Source: Candidatus Brevefilum sp.
GTDB taxonomy: Bacteria; Chloroflexota; Anaerolineae; Anaerolineales; Anaerolineaceae
DNA length: 64,000 bases
Direction: 5' to 3'
NCBI GenBank assembly: GCA_029210815.1
Contig: JARGGB010000003.1
Span: forward strand, 16,643 to 80,642
Part shown: positions 52,198 to 61,061 of the stretch, in pieces
Layout of the letters: each line of letters starts with the position of its first letter
How positions within the stretch are numbered: position 1 is the stretch's first letter
Notes under the pieces: model-generated
Told to the model about the DNA's origin: nothing
The model's input: the letters and a program-made list of their open reading frames with translations, nothing else
The model's database searches: none
Program-made: the position numbers and the translations under genes

Positions 52198-52968
52198 ATG
52201 ATATCCGAGAAGAAGTCACGAATCCTGTTGATCACCGGCGCGGCAGGTGGGATTGGGAAAGCGACGGTTAAGGTTTTTACTGAGGCAGGCTGGCAGGTGA
52301 TCGGGGTTGATCGTAAGCCAAAATATGAGGGTTTTCCTGAAAATGGAATCTATATCCAATCTGATATTTCACTGCCGGAGGCGATGGAAGAAATTTATGA
52401 AAAGGTTGAGGAATTCACCGAATCCCTGGATGCCGTCGTTCATAATGCGGGCGTCCAGGTTGCAAAACCCCTGATTGAAACCACAGCCGAAGAGTGGGAT
52501 CTGGTGATGGCGTCAAATTTGCGATCTGTATTTTTGGGTGCAAAGCTGGCATATCCTTTATTGAAGGCAAAGGACGGCGGTGCGATTGTCAATGTTTCTT
52601 CCGTTCATGCTATAGCCACATCGGCTGACATCGCCGCCTATGCCGCCAGTAAGGGCGGCATCCTGGCGCTTACCAGGGCGATGGCGATTGAGTTTGCAAA
52701 GGATGATATTCGGGTGAACGCAATTTTACCCGGTGCAGTGGATACGCCGATGCTGCGTGCAGGGCTTGGTCGGGGGCATGTGGGAGACGGCGATTTGATG
52801 GAACGCCTTGAAAACCTGGCACGAAAAACGGTCAATGGGCGCATCGGTCAACCAGAAGAGATTGCAAAGGCGATCTACTTTTTAGCGGATAACACCCAAT
52901 CTTCCTTTATGACCGGGCAGGCGCTGGTGGTAGACGGCGGTGCGACAGCCCGATTGAGCACGGAGTAA
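52198..52968 (+). CDS. Short-chain dehydrogenase/reductase
   Basis: LLITGAAGGIGKATV; NAGVQVAKPLIET; YAASKGGILALTRAMAIEFAKDDIRVNAILPGAVDTPML. Confidence 0.93.
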   Translation: MISEKKSRILLITGAAGGIGKATVKVFTEAGWQVIGVDRKPKYEGFPENGIYIQSDISLPEAMEEIYEKVEEFTESLDAVVHNAGVQVAKPLIETTAEEWDLVMASNLRSVFLGAKLAYPLLKAKDGGAIVNVSSVHAIATSADIAAYAASKGGILALTRAMAIEFAKDDIRVNAILPGAVDTPMLRAGLGRGHVGDGDLMERLENLARKTVNGRIGQPEEIAKAIYFLADNTQSSFMTGQALVVDGGATARLSTE

Positions 52969-52971
52969 ACT

Positions 52972-53811
52972 ATGTCAATTAAAGAGAGCATCAAAAAGAT
53001 TCTCCCTGAACCGGTATGGAAGCTGGCCTCTGACCGCTATTGGGCATGGTACAACCGTGACCGGCATTTGCTGGCACGTATTTTCTCGCCGGAATGGATG
53101 AGAAACAAAGGGCAATTGGAAACATGGCGTAATAAGTTTGAGGGGCAGCGCTGTTTTATTATTGGCAATGGACCAAGCTTGAAGCAAACGGATCTCAGTA
53201 AGCTGTCAAATGAATTCACCTTTGGGATGAACCGTATTTACCTGGCTTTTGACCAGTATGGTTTTATGACTTCCTGCCTTGTTTCCGTGAATGACCTGGT
53301 GCTTGAGCAGTGTCACGAGGATATGCGTGCTTTAGACCTTCCCAAATTTGTGACCTGGCGGTCACGTAAATATTTCCAAGCTTCGCCCGATACCATGTTT
53401 TTGGATACAGATTACACATTGCCCGAGGATTTTAATGGCGATGCCACAGGGCGCTTATTTGAGGGCTTTACTGTTACTTATGTATGCCTGCAGCTGGCGT
53501 ATTACATGGGTTTTAAGGAAGCAATTTTGATAGGTGTGGACCATAATTTTGTCACCAAAGGTCCAGCCAATACCACCGTTACTTCCCAGGGTGAGGACCC
53601 CAATCATTTTGCGGCGAATTATTTTGGCAAAGGATTCCGATGGCAGCTGCCGGACCTGGAAGGTTCAGAGCGTGCTTACCATATGGCAAAACAAGCCTAT
53701 CAGGTTGATGGGCGGCGAATTTTAGATGCAACTTTTGGCGGCAAATTAACAATTTTTCCCAAAGTTGATTATGACAAGCTTTTTAAAGGTGGTAAATCAC
53801 TAGATGAATGA
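52972..53811 (+). CDS. DUF115/MptE-like protein, candidate nonulosonate transferase relative
   Basis: [35 protein letters not shown]. Confidence 0.72.
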   Translation: MSIKESIKKILPEPVWKLASDRYWAWYNRDRHLLARIFSPEWMRNKGQLETWRNKFEGQRCFIIGNGPSLKQTDLSKLSNEFTFGMNRIYLAFDQYGFMTSCLVSVNDLVLEQCHEDMRALDLPKFVTWRSRKYFQASPDTMFLDTDYTLPEDFNGDATGRLFEGFTVTYVCLQLAYYMGFKEAILIGVDHNFVTKGPANTTVTSQGEDPNHFAANYFGKGFRWQLPDLEGSERAYHMAKQAYQVDGRRILDATFGGKLTIFPKVDYDKLFKGGKSLDE

Positions 53812-54796
53812 TTTAACAAAGCAGCCCCTCGTTTCGATCATCACCCCTTCGTTTAACCAGGCGGCATACCTGGAAGATACGATGCTTTCTGTGCTTTGTC
53901 AGGATTATCCAAAGATTGAATATATCGTGATTGACGGCGGGTCAACTGACGGCAGCCAGGAAATCATTCGCAAATACGAGGATCGGCTGGCTTACTGGAC
54001 CTCTGAAAAGGACCGGGGACAGGCGGAAGCGATCAATAAGGGCTTTCAACGGGCTTCCGGGGAGATCGTCGCCTGGATCAATTCCGATGACATGTACTAT
54101 CAATGTGATGTTGTTACCCAGGCAGCAGCGGCATTAACGGCTGAACCGAATCTGGGCATGGTTTATGGCAACGGCGTTATGGTGGATGGGGAAGGGTATT
54201 TACTTGACTGGCACCCTTATCGACAATATTCATTGGCGGATCTGCTGGCATTCAATGTCTTGCTGCAGCCAGCCGTATTCATGCGGCGTAGTGCATTGGA
54301 AAAAGCCGGCTACCTCAGGGCTGAAAGCCATTTGATCCTTGACCATGAATTGTGGGTTCGGATTGCCGCTAACTATCCCATTCATCATGTGGATGCCTAT
54401 TGGGCGGTTGAGCGAACCCATGAGGATGCAAAAACGATTGCACAGGCGGAGAACTTTGTTGACGAAGCCTTTGCCTTTATTGAAGAATTACGAACAAAAC
54501 CAGCATTTGCAAGTGTTTTTGAAAACCATCATCAAAAAATACGATCGGGTTTGCATGTTTTCTCCGCCCGGCGGTTGATTGATTCCGGCAAGCCAAAAGC
54601 AGCCCTCAGGCATTTTAAATATGCCTGGCATATTGAACCGGAATCTGTGCTTTCCGTCTGGTATAAATGGCTGCAAGCCCTGGGAGGGGCAATTGGACTG
54701 CAGGGTGTGTTTATTAAATATCGAGAAATTCGTCGTAAATTGCAGCACAAGAGGAAAAAACTTGTTGTGCAGGACAACAGGATTTATTGGGAATAA
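53804..54796 (+). CDS. Glycosyltransferase family 2
   Basis: [53 protein letters not shown]. Confidence 0.94.
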   Translation: MNDLTKQPLVSIITPSFNQAAYLEDTMLSVLCQDYPKIEYIVIDGGSTDGSQEIIRKYEDRLAYWTSEKDRGQAEAINKGFQRASGEIVAWINSDDMYYQCDVVTQAAAALTAEPNLGMVYGNGVMVDGEGYLLDWHPYRQYSLADLLAFNVLLQPAVFMRRSALEKAGYLRAESHLILDHELWVRIAANYPIHHVDAYWAVERTHEDAKTIAQAENFVDEAFAFIEELRTKPAFASVFENHHQKIRSGLHVFSARRLIDSGKPKAALRHFKYAWHIEPESVLSVWYKWLQALGGAIGLQGVFIKYREIRRKLQHKRKKLVVQDNRIYWE

Positions 54797-54898
54797 TAAT
54801 TAATTTTGTTTACCTGCTTTTTATCAGCCCCCCAAGTATAATAAGGGCAATTTTAAAAAGTTCAATTTTCATATTATTTTATTGATCAGGCTGTTTTT

Positions 54899-55681
54899 AT
54901 GTCAACACCCAGGGTTTCCATCATAACACCATCCTTCAACCAGGCGAAGTTTTTACACCGCACGATTGAGTCTGTCCTGTCACAGGATTATCCAGATATT
55001 GAATACATCATCATAGACGGCGGGTCAACGGATGGCAGCCTTGAAATTATTAAAGACTTTGAAAGTCGGCTGGCATATTGGGAATCGATCCCCGATCATG
55101 GCCAGACGGATGCCATCAACAAGGGCTTTGCTAAGGCAAGTGGAAAATACCTGGCATGGTTAAATTCCGATGATATTTACCAGCCAGGGGCAATTACAGA
55201 GGCGGTGACTTACCTGGAAAATCACCCCGACGTGGGGATGGTTTATGGTGACTGCACTTTCATTGATGCCCAGGATCAGCGGATTGGGCTTTTCCCGGCT
55301 GCCCAAACGGATTATGCCCGTCTGCGGCGTGGTTATGTGCATATTCCCCAGCAGTCTTCGTTTTTCAGAACAGATCTTTGGAAAAAGGTTGGTCCATTGG
55401 ATCCATCCTTTTATTTTGCAATGGATTATGATTTGTGGGTCAGGCTGGCAGGTGAAGCGCCCCTGGTTTATTTGCCCGGTCATTTATGGGCAAGTTTCAG
55501 GCTGCACGGCGATGCAAAAACCATCGCGGCTGATGATCGCTGCTGGCCGGAGATGCTGCGAGTGCATTACCGTGAGGGCGGACACTGGCTGTCACCCATC
55601 GTGATTAAATATGGCATCCGACGTATGGTCGCGCCGCTGATCAACTGGCGGCGAAAACGGATGTTTGATAAAAATCACTAG
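54899..55681 (+). CDS. Glycosyltransferase family 2 (tandem paralogue of 53804)
   Basis: [53 protein letters not shown]. Confidence 0.94.
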   Translation: MSTPRVSIITPSFNQAKFLHRTIESVLSQDYPDIEYIIIDGGSTDGSLEIIKDFESRLAYWESIPDHGQTDAINKGFAKASGKYLAWLNSDDIYQPGAITEAVTYLENHPDVGMVYGDCTFIDAQDQRIGLFPAAQTDYARLRRGYVHIPQQSSFFRTDLWKKVGPLDPSFYFAMDYDLWVRLAGEAPLVYLPGHLWASFRLHGDAKTIAADDRCWPEMLRVHYREGGHWLSPIVIKYGIRRMVAPLINWRRKRMFDKNH

Positions 55682-55698
55682 CATCAATAAGGCCAATT

Positions 55699-56091
55699 AT
55701 GTTTGCACCAAAATCGGAGGATAGGATGAAAGAACAATTTACTAGGTTCCTGGATAAATTTCGAAAAGATGATCAACTAAGTTTTGGCGGGATCATCGAA
55801 AATCTGCGTTTGATCTTTCGCTTAATGAAGGATCCGCGTGTCAACTCGCTGTTGAAACTCCTGCCGATTGGGGCATTGCTTTATTTGATTATCCCGATTG
55901 ATTTTCTTCCGATCAACCCGCTGGAGGATGCTGTTGTCCTGTGGTTGGGTGGAGCCCTGTTCATTGAGCTCTGCCCTGATGCTATCGTGCAGGAACATCG
56001 CCTTGCTTTGCAGCAATCAAAAAGCGGTGTGGAAATTGGCGAGGAGAAATCATCCGATGTGGTGGATGCTGAATACAAAGATGTTCAATAA
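55699..56091 (+). CDS. DUF1232 (YkvA-like) protein
   Basis: LLPIGALLYLIIPIDFLPINPLEDAVVLWLGGALFIELCP. Confidence 0.75.
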   Translation: MFAPKSEDRMKEQFTRFLDKFRKDDQLSFGGIIENLRLIFRLMKDPRVNSLLKLLPIGALLYLIIPIDFLPINPLEDAVVLWLGGALFIELCPDAIVQEHRLALQQSKSGVEIGEEKSSDVVDAEYKDVQ

Positions 56092-56132
56092 ACTGACGGG
56101 CAGCATTTTGGGTTCTTTTGATTGAAAAAGTT

Positions 56133-56160
56133 TTGATGATGAAATTTGATGTGTTATAAT
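56133..56160 (+). promoter_or_regulatory. Putative promoter of the 56208 gene
   Basis: TTGATG - 16 nt - TATAAT. Confidence 0.5.
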
Positions 56161-56207
56161 CTGTTTATCATTTATTGGTAGTTGCGTTTTCTAAACCGGA
56201 GGTAAGT

Positions 56208-56453
56208 GTGGCTTATCGAAATTGGGAAGTATTAAAAATCTCCTATTGTGAACGTGCAGGGGAAGAAGTTGCTCTTGAAGCTGAGATCGTTTATCCTGCA
56301 ACCTTTTTACCCGAACAAGCACCCAGGATCATGGCGCACCGCTGTTCGCGTGGGCTTGCCTGCAACAGCTTCCATCAGCCGGGATGCTGCTGGTCGGGAA
56401 CCAATCCCGGATATGATCCCTTCAAAGAACCCGAGGTTGAAAAACCTGCGTAA
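56208..56453 (+). CDS. Small Cys-rich protein of unknown function (about 81 aa, GTG start)
   Basis: SD CCGGAGG; contains HRCSRGLACNSFHQPGCCW; terminator follows. Confidence 0.6.
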   Translation: MAYRNWEVLKISYCERAGEEVALEAEIVYPATFLPEQAPRIMAHRCSRGLACNSFHQPGCCWSGTNPGYDPFKEPEVEKPA

Positions 56454-56472
56454 AAATAACCTCACCAACACA

Positions 56473-56514
56473 AACTCAAAACGCCCGCAAGGGCGCTTTG
56501 TGTTTAAATGCATG
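56473..56514 (+). terminator. Terminator hairpin after the Cys-rich gene
   Basis: AACACAAA...CGCCC-GCAA-GGGCG...TTTGTGTTT. Confidence 0.6.
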
Positions 56515-56578
56515 TTAGTTATGTATGGCTGCGTCATCCCACGCAGTTTCACTTCGCTCCAAGGGAAGGATTGTTTTA

Positions 56579-56742
56579 TCAGGTTGGAAACCTGACCTAC
56601 GGAAGAGTAATTGGTCCTTTGTAGGTCACGTATGGTTGCGTTAGCAACCTACGTGACACTGTTGCTGTAACTCTTATTCTAATCCGCAGGGTTAAAGAGC
56701 ATCTAAACTTATGGTTTTGTCAGGTTGGAAACCTGACCTACG
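56579..56742. repeat. Intergenic hairpin repeats: two copies of TCAGGTTGGAAACCTGACCTACG plus a 14-bp-stem hairpin
   Basis: Copies at 56579-56601 and 56720-56742; hairpin GTCACGTA-T-GGTTGC-GTTA-GCAACC-TACGTGAC at 56625-56657. Confidence 0.9.
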
Positions 56743-56828
56743 AAGTCTTTGGTGTTTTCGCGCTAGCAACTTTCGTTAAAAGATTAATTAATCTGCATTG
56801 GCGCTTATTCGCCCTGTTAAATTAAAAA

Positions 56829-56850
56829 GGGCAGGCACGGAGACCTGCCC
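56829..56850. terminator. GC-rich hairpin between convergent genes (terminator or dispersed repeat)
   Basis: GGGCAGG-CACGGAGA-CCTGCCC. Confidence 0.5.
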
Positions 56851-56868
56851 CTACGTTTGAATGGAGAC

Positions 56869-58050
56869 TTAGATTACTTCAAGTTCCTTGCCGACTTTTT
56901 CAAAGGCTTTCAGTGATTGCGCAATGTCGTCATCGGTATGCGCAGCCGAGATCATCACACGGATGCGTGCCTGACCCACGGGAACCGTTGGGTAGCCTAA
57001 AGCCATCGCAAAGACTTTTTCTTCATACAGCTTGCGGCTGAATTCTCTTGCCAATTTGGCACTTCCCAGCATCACTGGCGTGATCGGGGTCATGCTTTTG
57101 CCGGTGTCAAAGCCCAGAGATTCCATTTCACCCTTGAAGGTGGCGGCATTTGCCCAGAGTCTGTCAACCAGTTTGGTGGATTCTTCAAGAATATCAATGG
57201 CTGCAATGGTCGCAGCAACATCGGGCACGGTCACAGCAGACGAGAACAGGAAGGGCCGCCCACGCTGGCGCAGCCACTGGATGATCTTTGCATCTCCGGC
57301 AACGACGCCGCCCATGACGCCAAAGGCTTTTGAAAAGGTACCAACCTCAATATCAACCTTGCCGTGCAGCTTGAAATGATCCACAATACCGCGGCCACCT
57401 TCACCCAGCACACCTTCACCGTGGGCATCATCTACCATCAATATCAAGTCATATTTCTCTGCGATTTCAGTTAGCTTGTCCAGCGGCGGGTAGTCGCCAT
57501 CCATGGAGAAGACGCCATCCGTTACGATCAATCCTCTGCGATAACTGCCTTTGTTTTCCATGATCACAGTTTCCAATGACGCCGGGTCAGCGTGATCATA
57601 GCGCTTGATGGTCGCTCCAGAAAGCCGGCAGCCGTCGATGATCGAGGCATGATTGAGGGCATCCGAGAAGATTATATCCTCCTTGCCCATCAATGCAGGA
57701 ATGGTCCCCGTGTTGGCGGTAAAACCAGATTGGAAGGTGATTGCATCTTCCACCCGCTTGAATTTGGCAATGCGGCGCTCCAATTCAAGGTGCAGGTCCA
57801 TGGTGCCGGCAATGGTGCGGACTGCGCCGGGTCCAACGCCGTATTTTTCCATGGCTTCTTTGGCTGCGTTGACCAATCGGGGGTGGTTGGCTAAACCAAG
57901 ATAATTGTTCGAACAAAAATTGAGGACTCGTTTTCCGTCAACGACAAGCCAGGCGCCCTGTGGTGAGCCCAGGGTGCGGATTTCATTGTAAAGCCCGGAA
58001 TCTCTCAGGCTTTGCAGTTCCTCGTCGATCCATTTGAGTTTAGATGACAT
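56869..58050 (-). CDS. kbl: Glycine C-acetyltransferase (2-amino-3-ketobutyrate CoA ligase) / alpha-oxoamine synthase
   Basis: [49 protein letters not shown]. Confidence 0.9.
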   Translation of the reverse strand: MSSKLKWIDEELQSLRDSGLYNEIRTLGSPQGAWLVVDGKRVLNFCSNNYLGLANHPRLVNAAKEAMEKYGVGPGAVRTIAGTMDLHLELERRIAKFKRVEDAITFQSGFTANTGTIPALMGKEDIIFSDALNHASIIDGCRLSGATIKRYDHADPASLETVIMENKGSYRRGLIVTDGVFSMDGDYPPLDKLTEIAEKYDLILMVDDAHGEGVLGEGGRGIVDHFKLHGKVDIEVGTFSKAFGVMGGVVAGDAKIIQWLRQRGRPFLFSSAVTVPDVAATIAAIDILEESTKLVDRLWANAATFKGEMESLGFDTGKSMTPITPVMLGSAKLAREFSRKLYEEKVFAMALGYPTVPVGQARIRVMISAAHTDDDIAQSLKAFEKVGKELEVI

Positions 58051-58167
58051 AGCTCCCTCTATCGGTAGTGGTTGAATAAATGATTACGATAACATTATAC
58101 AGTAAATCTTTTGCCCACTGGAAGTTTTTATCAGATTTTTCTGATGATTGGCAAAAGCACTTTGAAT

Positions 58168-60306
58168 CTACTCAAAGGAAACTTCCCATAAATGAACATG
58201 GGCAATTTCACCATCATGGGGGTTTAAGATCTCGATTTCCAATTGGTCTATTGAAAGGGTAGTTCCAAATGTGAAGCTGATGTCCCTGGCGGTCGGCGAA
58301 CTCCCCACCTGGCGGGTAATCTTTTGGCGTTGATTTCCGCCTGAAACTGCGCTGACGGTGATTTGGGTGGGTGTGCCGCCGATTCTGAGGGTCACTGAAT
58401 TGATCGGCTTCATTTCGGAAAATGTCACAATGAGTTTAAGGGGGTTTGCCTCAAAGGTGCGGATCAGGCTGGTTGGATCACCATCAAATGCAGCCTGGAT
58501 TTCATTAATATCCAGTTCGGGATAGGCAACCTGGACATTTTCACCATGCCATACGACGTCTTCTGAGCGCAGCGTCTGGCGCGCTTCCCGTTCAACAGCC
58601 AGGATTTCTTTGATGTTTGGTACGTATGCCAGTCTGACGAAATAAAAACCTGTACTGCCGTCCGGATACGGAAGGGTTTCTTCTATTCTGACGTCAGTGA
58701 ATTTGCCGGACTCCGCAATCCATGCCAGATCTTCTTCGGTCATGATGAACAGGGTATGCGCATCAAGAGGCTTGTAGCTCAGCCCATAGGCGTTGATATT
58801 GCCCATTTCCAGGTTGGGAATCCCATCCCCGAAAAAGCGCAGGAACACATCGGTGCCGTTCGCCCAGGTTGAACTGACCAGCACCTTTGTGTCTGGTTGG
58901 AACCGGGCAATCTCAACCGCCCGGGTAAAGACCTGCTGCGCCCCGTACTGCATACCGCTCAAGCCGTAATCGGTGTACCATGTCGGGCTGTTTACCAGGG
59001 CGTCGGACAACATCCAGAAGCTGCTCAAAGCCAGGAGCAAAAAGGTGAGGCTACCAAGGATTTGAGGTTTTATATGCCACTGAAGGATAATCCAGGTATA
59101 CACTTTATCAAACCCAATAGCAATTAGCAGTGCTGCTGGGAGGATGAAAACCAAGCCCCGAGTGATGCCCCAATCCACGATGGCAGCACCGCTGGGAGCT
59201 GCAAGTAAAGCAAACAGCAGCACGCGATGTGCTGGGTCTTTGAAGCGCTTGATGGTGTGGACCAGGCCTATGATGAAGAAGGGAAAAGTCCCCCACAGGA
59301 TATGCCCATAGGCTTTCATGGTATGGCGGTCCAGATCGAACTGATTGGAAAACAGCCAGGTGGGAAGCGTAATATTCGGTGCCAGTCTCTCAAGGATTGA
59401 AGGCCTGGGATAAAACCAGTAGAAGGGGTTGAATCCTTTGAGATAGCGAATTGTAAAAGCAGCGAGCTTTTCTGTAGGCGGGATGTTTTTTACCCAATAT
59501 GAATTGAGCAGGCTCAGGTGGTAGAGGAGCTCATTTTTGTGAGTTAGCGTGAATCGGAGGTAAGGGAATGCAAGCAAGCCCAGCAAAACCATGCCAAGCA
59601 GGGCGGTCTTTCTATGCTTGAGGTGATAGCGGGCATCTGCGACCAGCAAGCACAGACCGGTCAGGACGACAATCATCTGTCCCGGACTGTAGGCGTAAAA
59701 AGCAAGCGCACCAAAGATCAGGGCAGGGTAGAGTCTGTTGAGTTTCCCCTGCCTGTAGGACAGGTAGCAATACAAAAAAGGGGCAAACATGGATGCCATC
59801 AGAACAGTTTCAAAGGCTGTTCTTGAATGAAGGAACCAGGCGGGTGTGATAGCAAGCAGGAGCGGTGCAGTCCACCAAAGCCGATTCTTCACGTGGTCCC
59901 GCAAGATCAAACCCAGGAAGATGGGGGTAAACAGGCTCAGGACAGCGGATGTAGCCCGGGTGACCCAGACGGATTTGCCAAACAGCAGGGTGGGGATCAC
60001 CTGGGCATAGACCGAAAGGCTCAGGTTGTACGGACCGCCGTTTTCAAAAAAAGTCGGCAGGAAGAACCCTTGAGGGTCGCGGAAACCGTTGGCAAGCAGG
60101 TCGGCAGCATGCTGGGATTGAATGGCTTCATCGGTGAAAAAGAAGATCGGGAAATCTGGCAGGCGGATCAGTCTAGTGAGGAGGTAGACGGCAAGGGAGA
60201 GAATAAATAAGCCTACAGCCAAGCATTTCTCATTTTCAGGTTCAACTTTGTGCACCTGTTCGTCTGTTATTTGCAGTGAGGGATGGTGGTTGTCATTAAA
60301 GGACAT
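58168..60306 (-). CDS. GT39/ArnT-like membrane protein with C-terminal discoidin-like domain
   Basis: FFTDEAIQSQHAADLLANGFRDPQGFFLPTFF; many TM segments; C-terminal AAFDGDPTSLIRTFEANPLKLIVTFSEMKPINSVTLRIG. Confidence 0.75.
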   Translation of the reverse strand: MSFNDNHHPSLQITDEQVHKVEPENEKCLAVGLFILSLAVYLLTRLIRLPDFPIFFFTDEAIQSQHAADLLANGFRDPQGFFLPTFFENGGPYNLSLSVYAQVIPTLLFGKSVWVTRATSAVLSLFTPIFLGLILRDHVKNRLWWTAPLLLAITPAWFLHSRTAFETVLMASMFAPFLYCYLSYRQGKLNRLYPALIFGALAFYAYSPGQMIVVLTGLCLLVADARYHLKHRKTALLGMVLLGLLAFPYLRFTLTHKNELLYHLSLLNSYWVKNIPPTEKLAAFTIRYLKGFNPFYWFYPRPSILERLAPNITLPTWLFSNQFDLDRHTMKAYGHILWGTFPFFIIGLVHTIKRFKDPAHRVLLFALLAAPSGAAIVDWGITRGLVFILPAALLIAIGFDKVYTWIILQWHIKPQILGSLTFLLLALSSFWMLSDALVNSPTWYTDYGLSGMQYGAQQVFTRAVEIARFQPDTKVLVSSTWANGTDVFLRFFGDGIPNLEMGNINAYGLSYKPLDAHTLFIMTEEDLAWIAESGKFTDVRIEETLPYPDGSTGFYFVRLAYVPNIKEILAVEREARQTLRSEDVVWHGENVQVAYPELDINEIQAAFDGDPTSLIRTFEANPLKLIVTFSEMKPINSVTLRIGGTPTQITVSAVSGGNQRQKITRQVGSSPTARDISFTFGTTLSIDQLEIEILNPHDGEIAHVHLWEVSFE

Positions 60307-61061
60307 GGACGTGTTCCGTGTGAAGGTTTGTCCAGATTATAGCACGATAAAGGTCGAGACCTGCTGAACCAACCAAGTATGAGGTGGAATAATCGAATGA
60401 ATCTAAATCTAATTAACTGAAATAATATGTAGAACTATTAATTATCTCTTAAATAACCTGATATTTTAAGGTTGTTCTATACCAAAACAGTGGAAAAGAT
60501 CAGGGAAATTTTATATAATAGCGGTATCAGAAATAAGTAGGGATTATCGAATTGTTGATCAGGGGATTGACGTTCATTTTCACCTTCATTGTTGTTTATC
60601 ATGCTCCCTCCTCACTATAAATAAATATATCCTTCATCGTGGACGACGTCCTGCCTTAATTTCTTTAATCGGAAGGCATTGGTTTTAAGTTCAGCGATAT
60701 TTTTGCTAAGCCATCCTTATTTTTGCATATGAAAAGGATGACATTCCTCCTGTTTTTAGGATATTTTAAGGTTAAAGATTAATATTACTCTGGACAAATA
60801 ATAAAAGGAGGTTTATGATTAAATTCAGTTAAACATTTAGGGCAATTGATGCCTGAGGTGGAAATTAGACGCATCGACATTCATTCCATCTACCCTTTGT
60901 AAAAAGCTCCTGATTGATCCTGCAAGGTGATGATTTTGTCCAGAAATCTTTACCGGTTTTGGTTTCGTGTTTAAGGAGGTGCATGGGAAAAATAATTTTT
61001 CAAGAAAAACTCAATTTTTCACCATAAAATTTTGAGAGAACTGATAAGGGAGAGTGATGAA

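Noticed and set aside
56579-56742. Palindromic repeats considered as CRISPR or an IS end
   Set aside because: Only two copies at irregular spacing, no transposase ORF and no cas genes.
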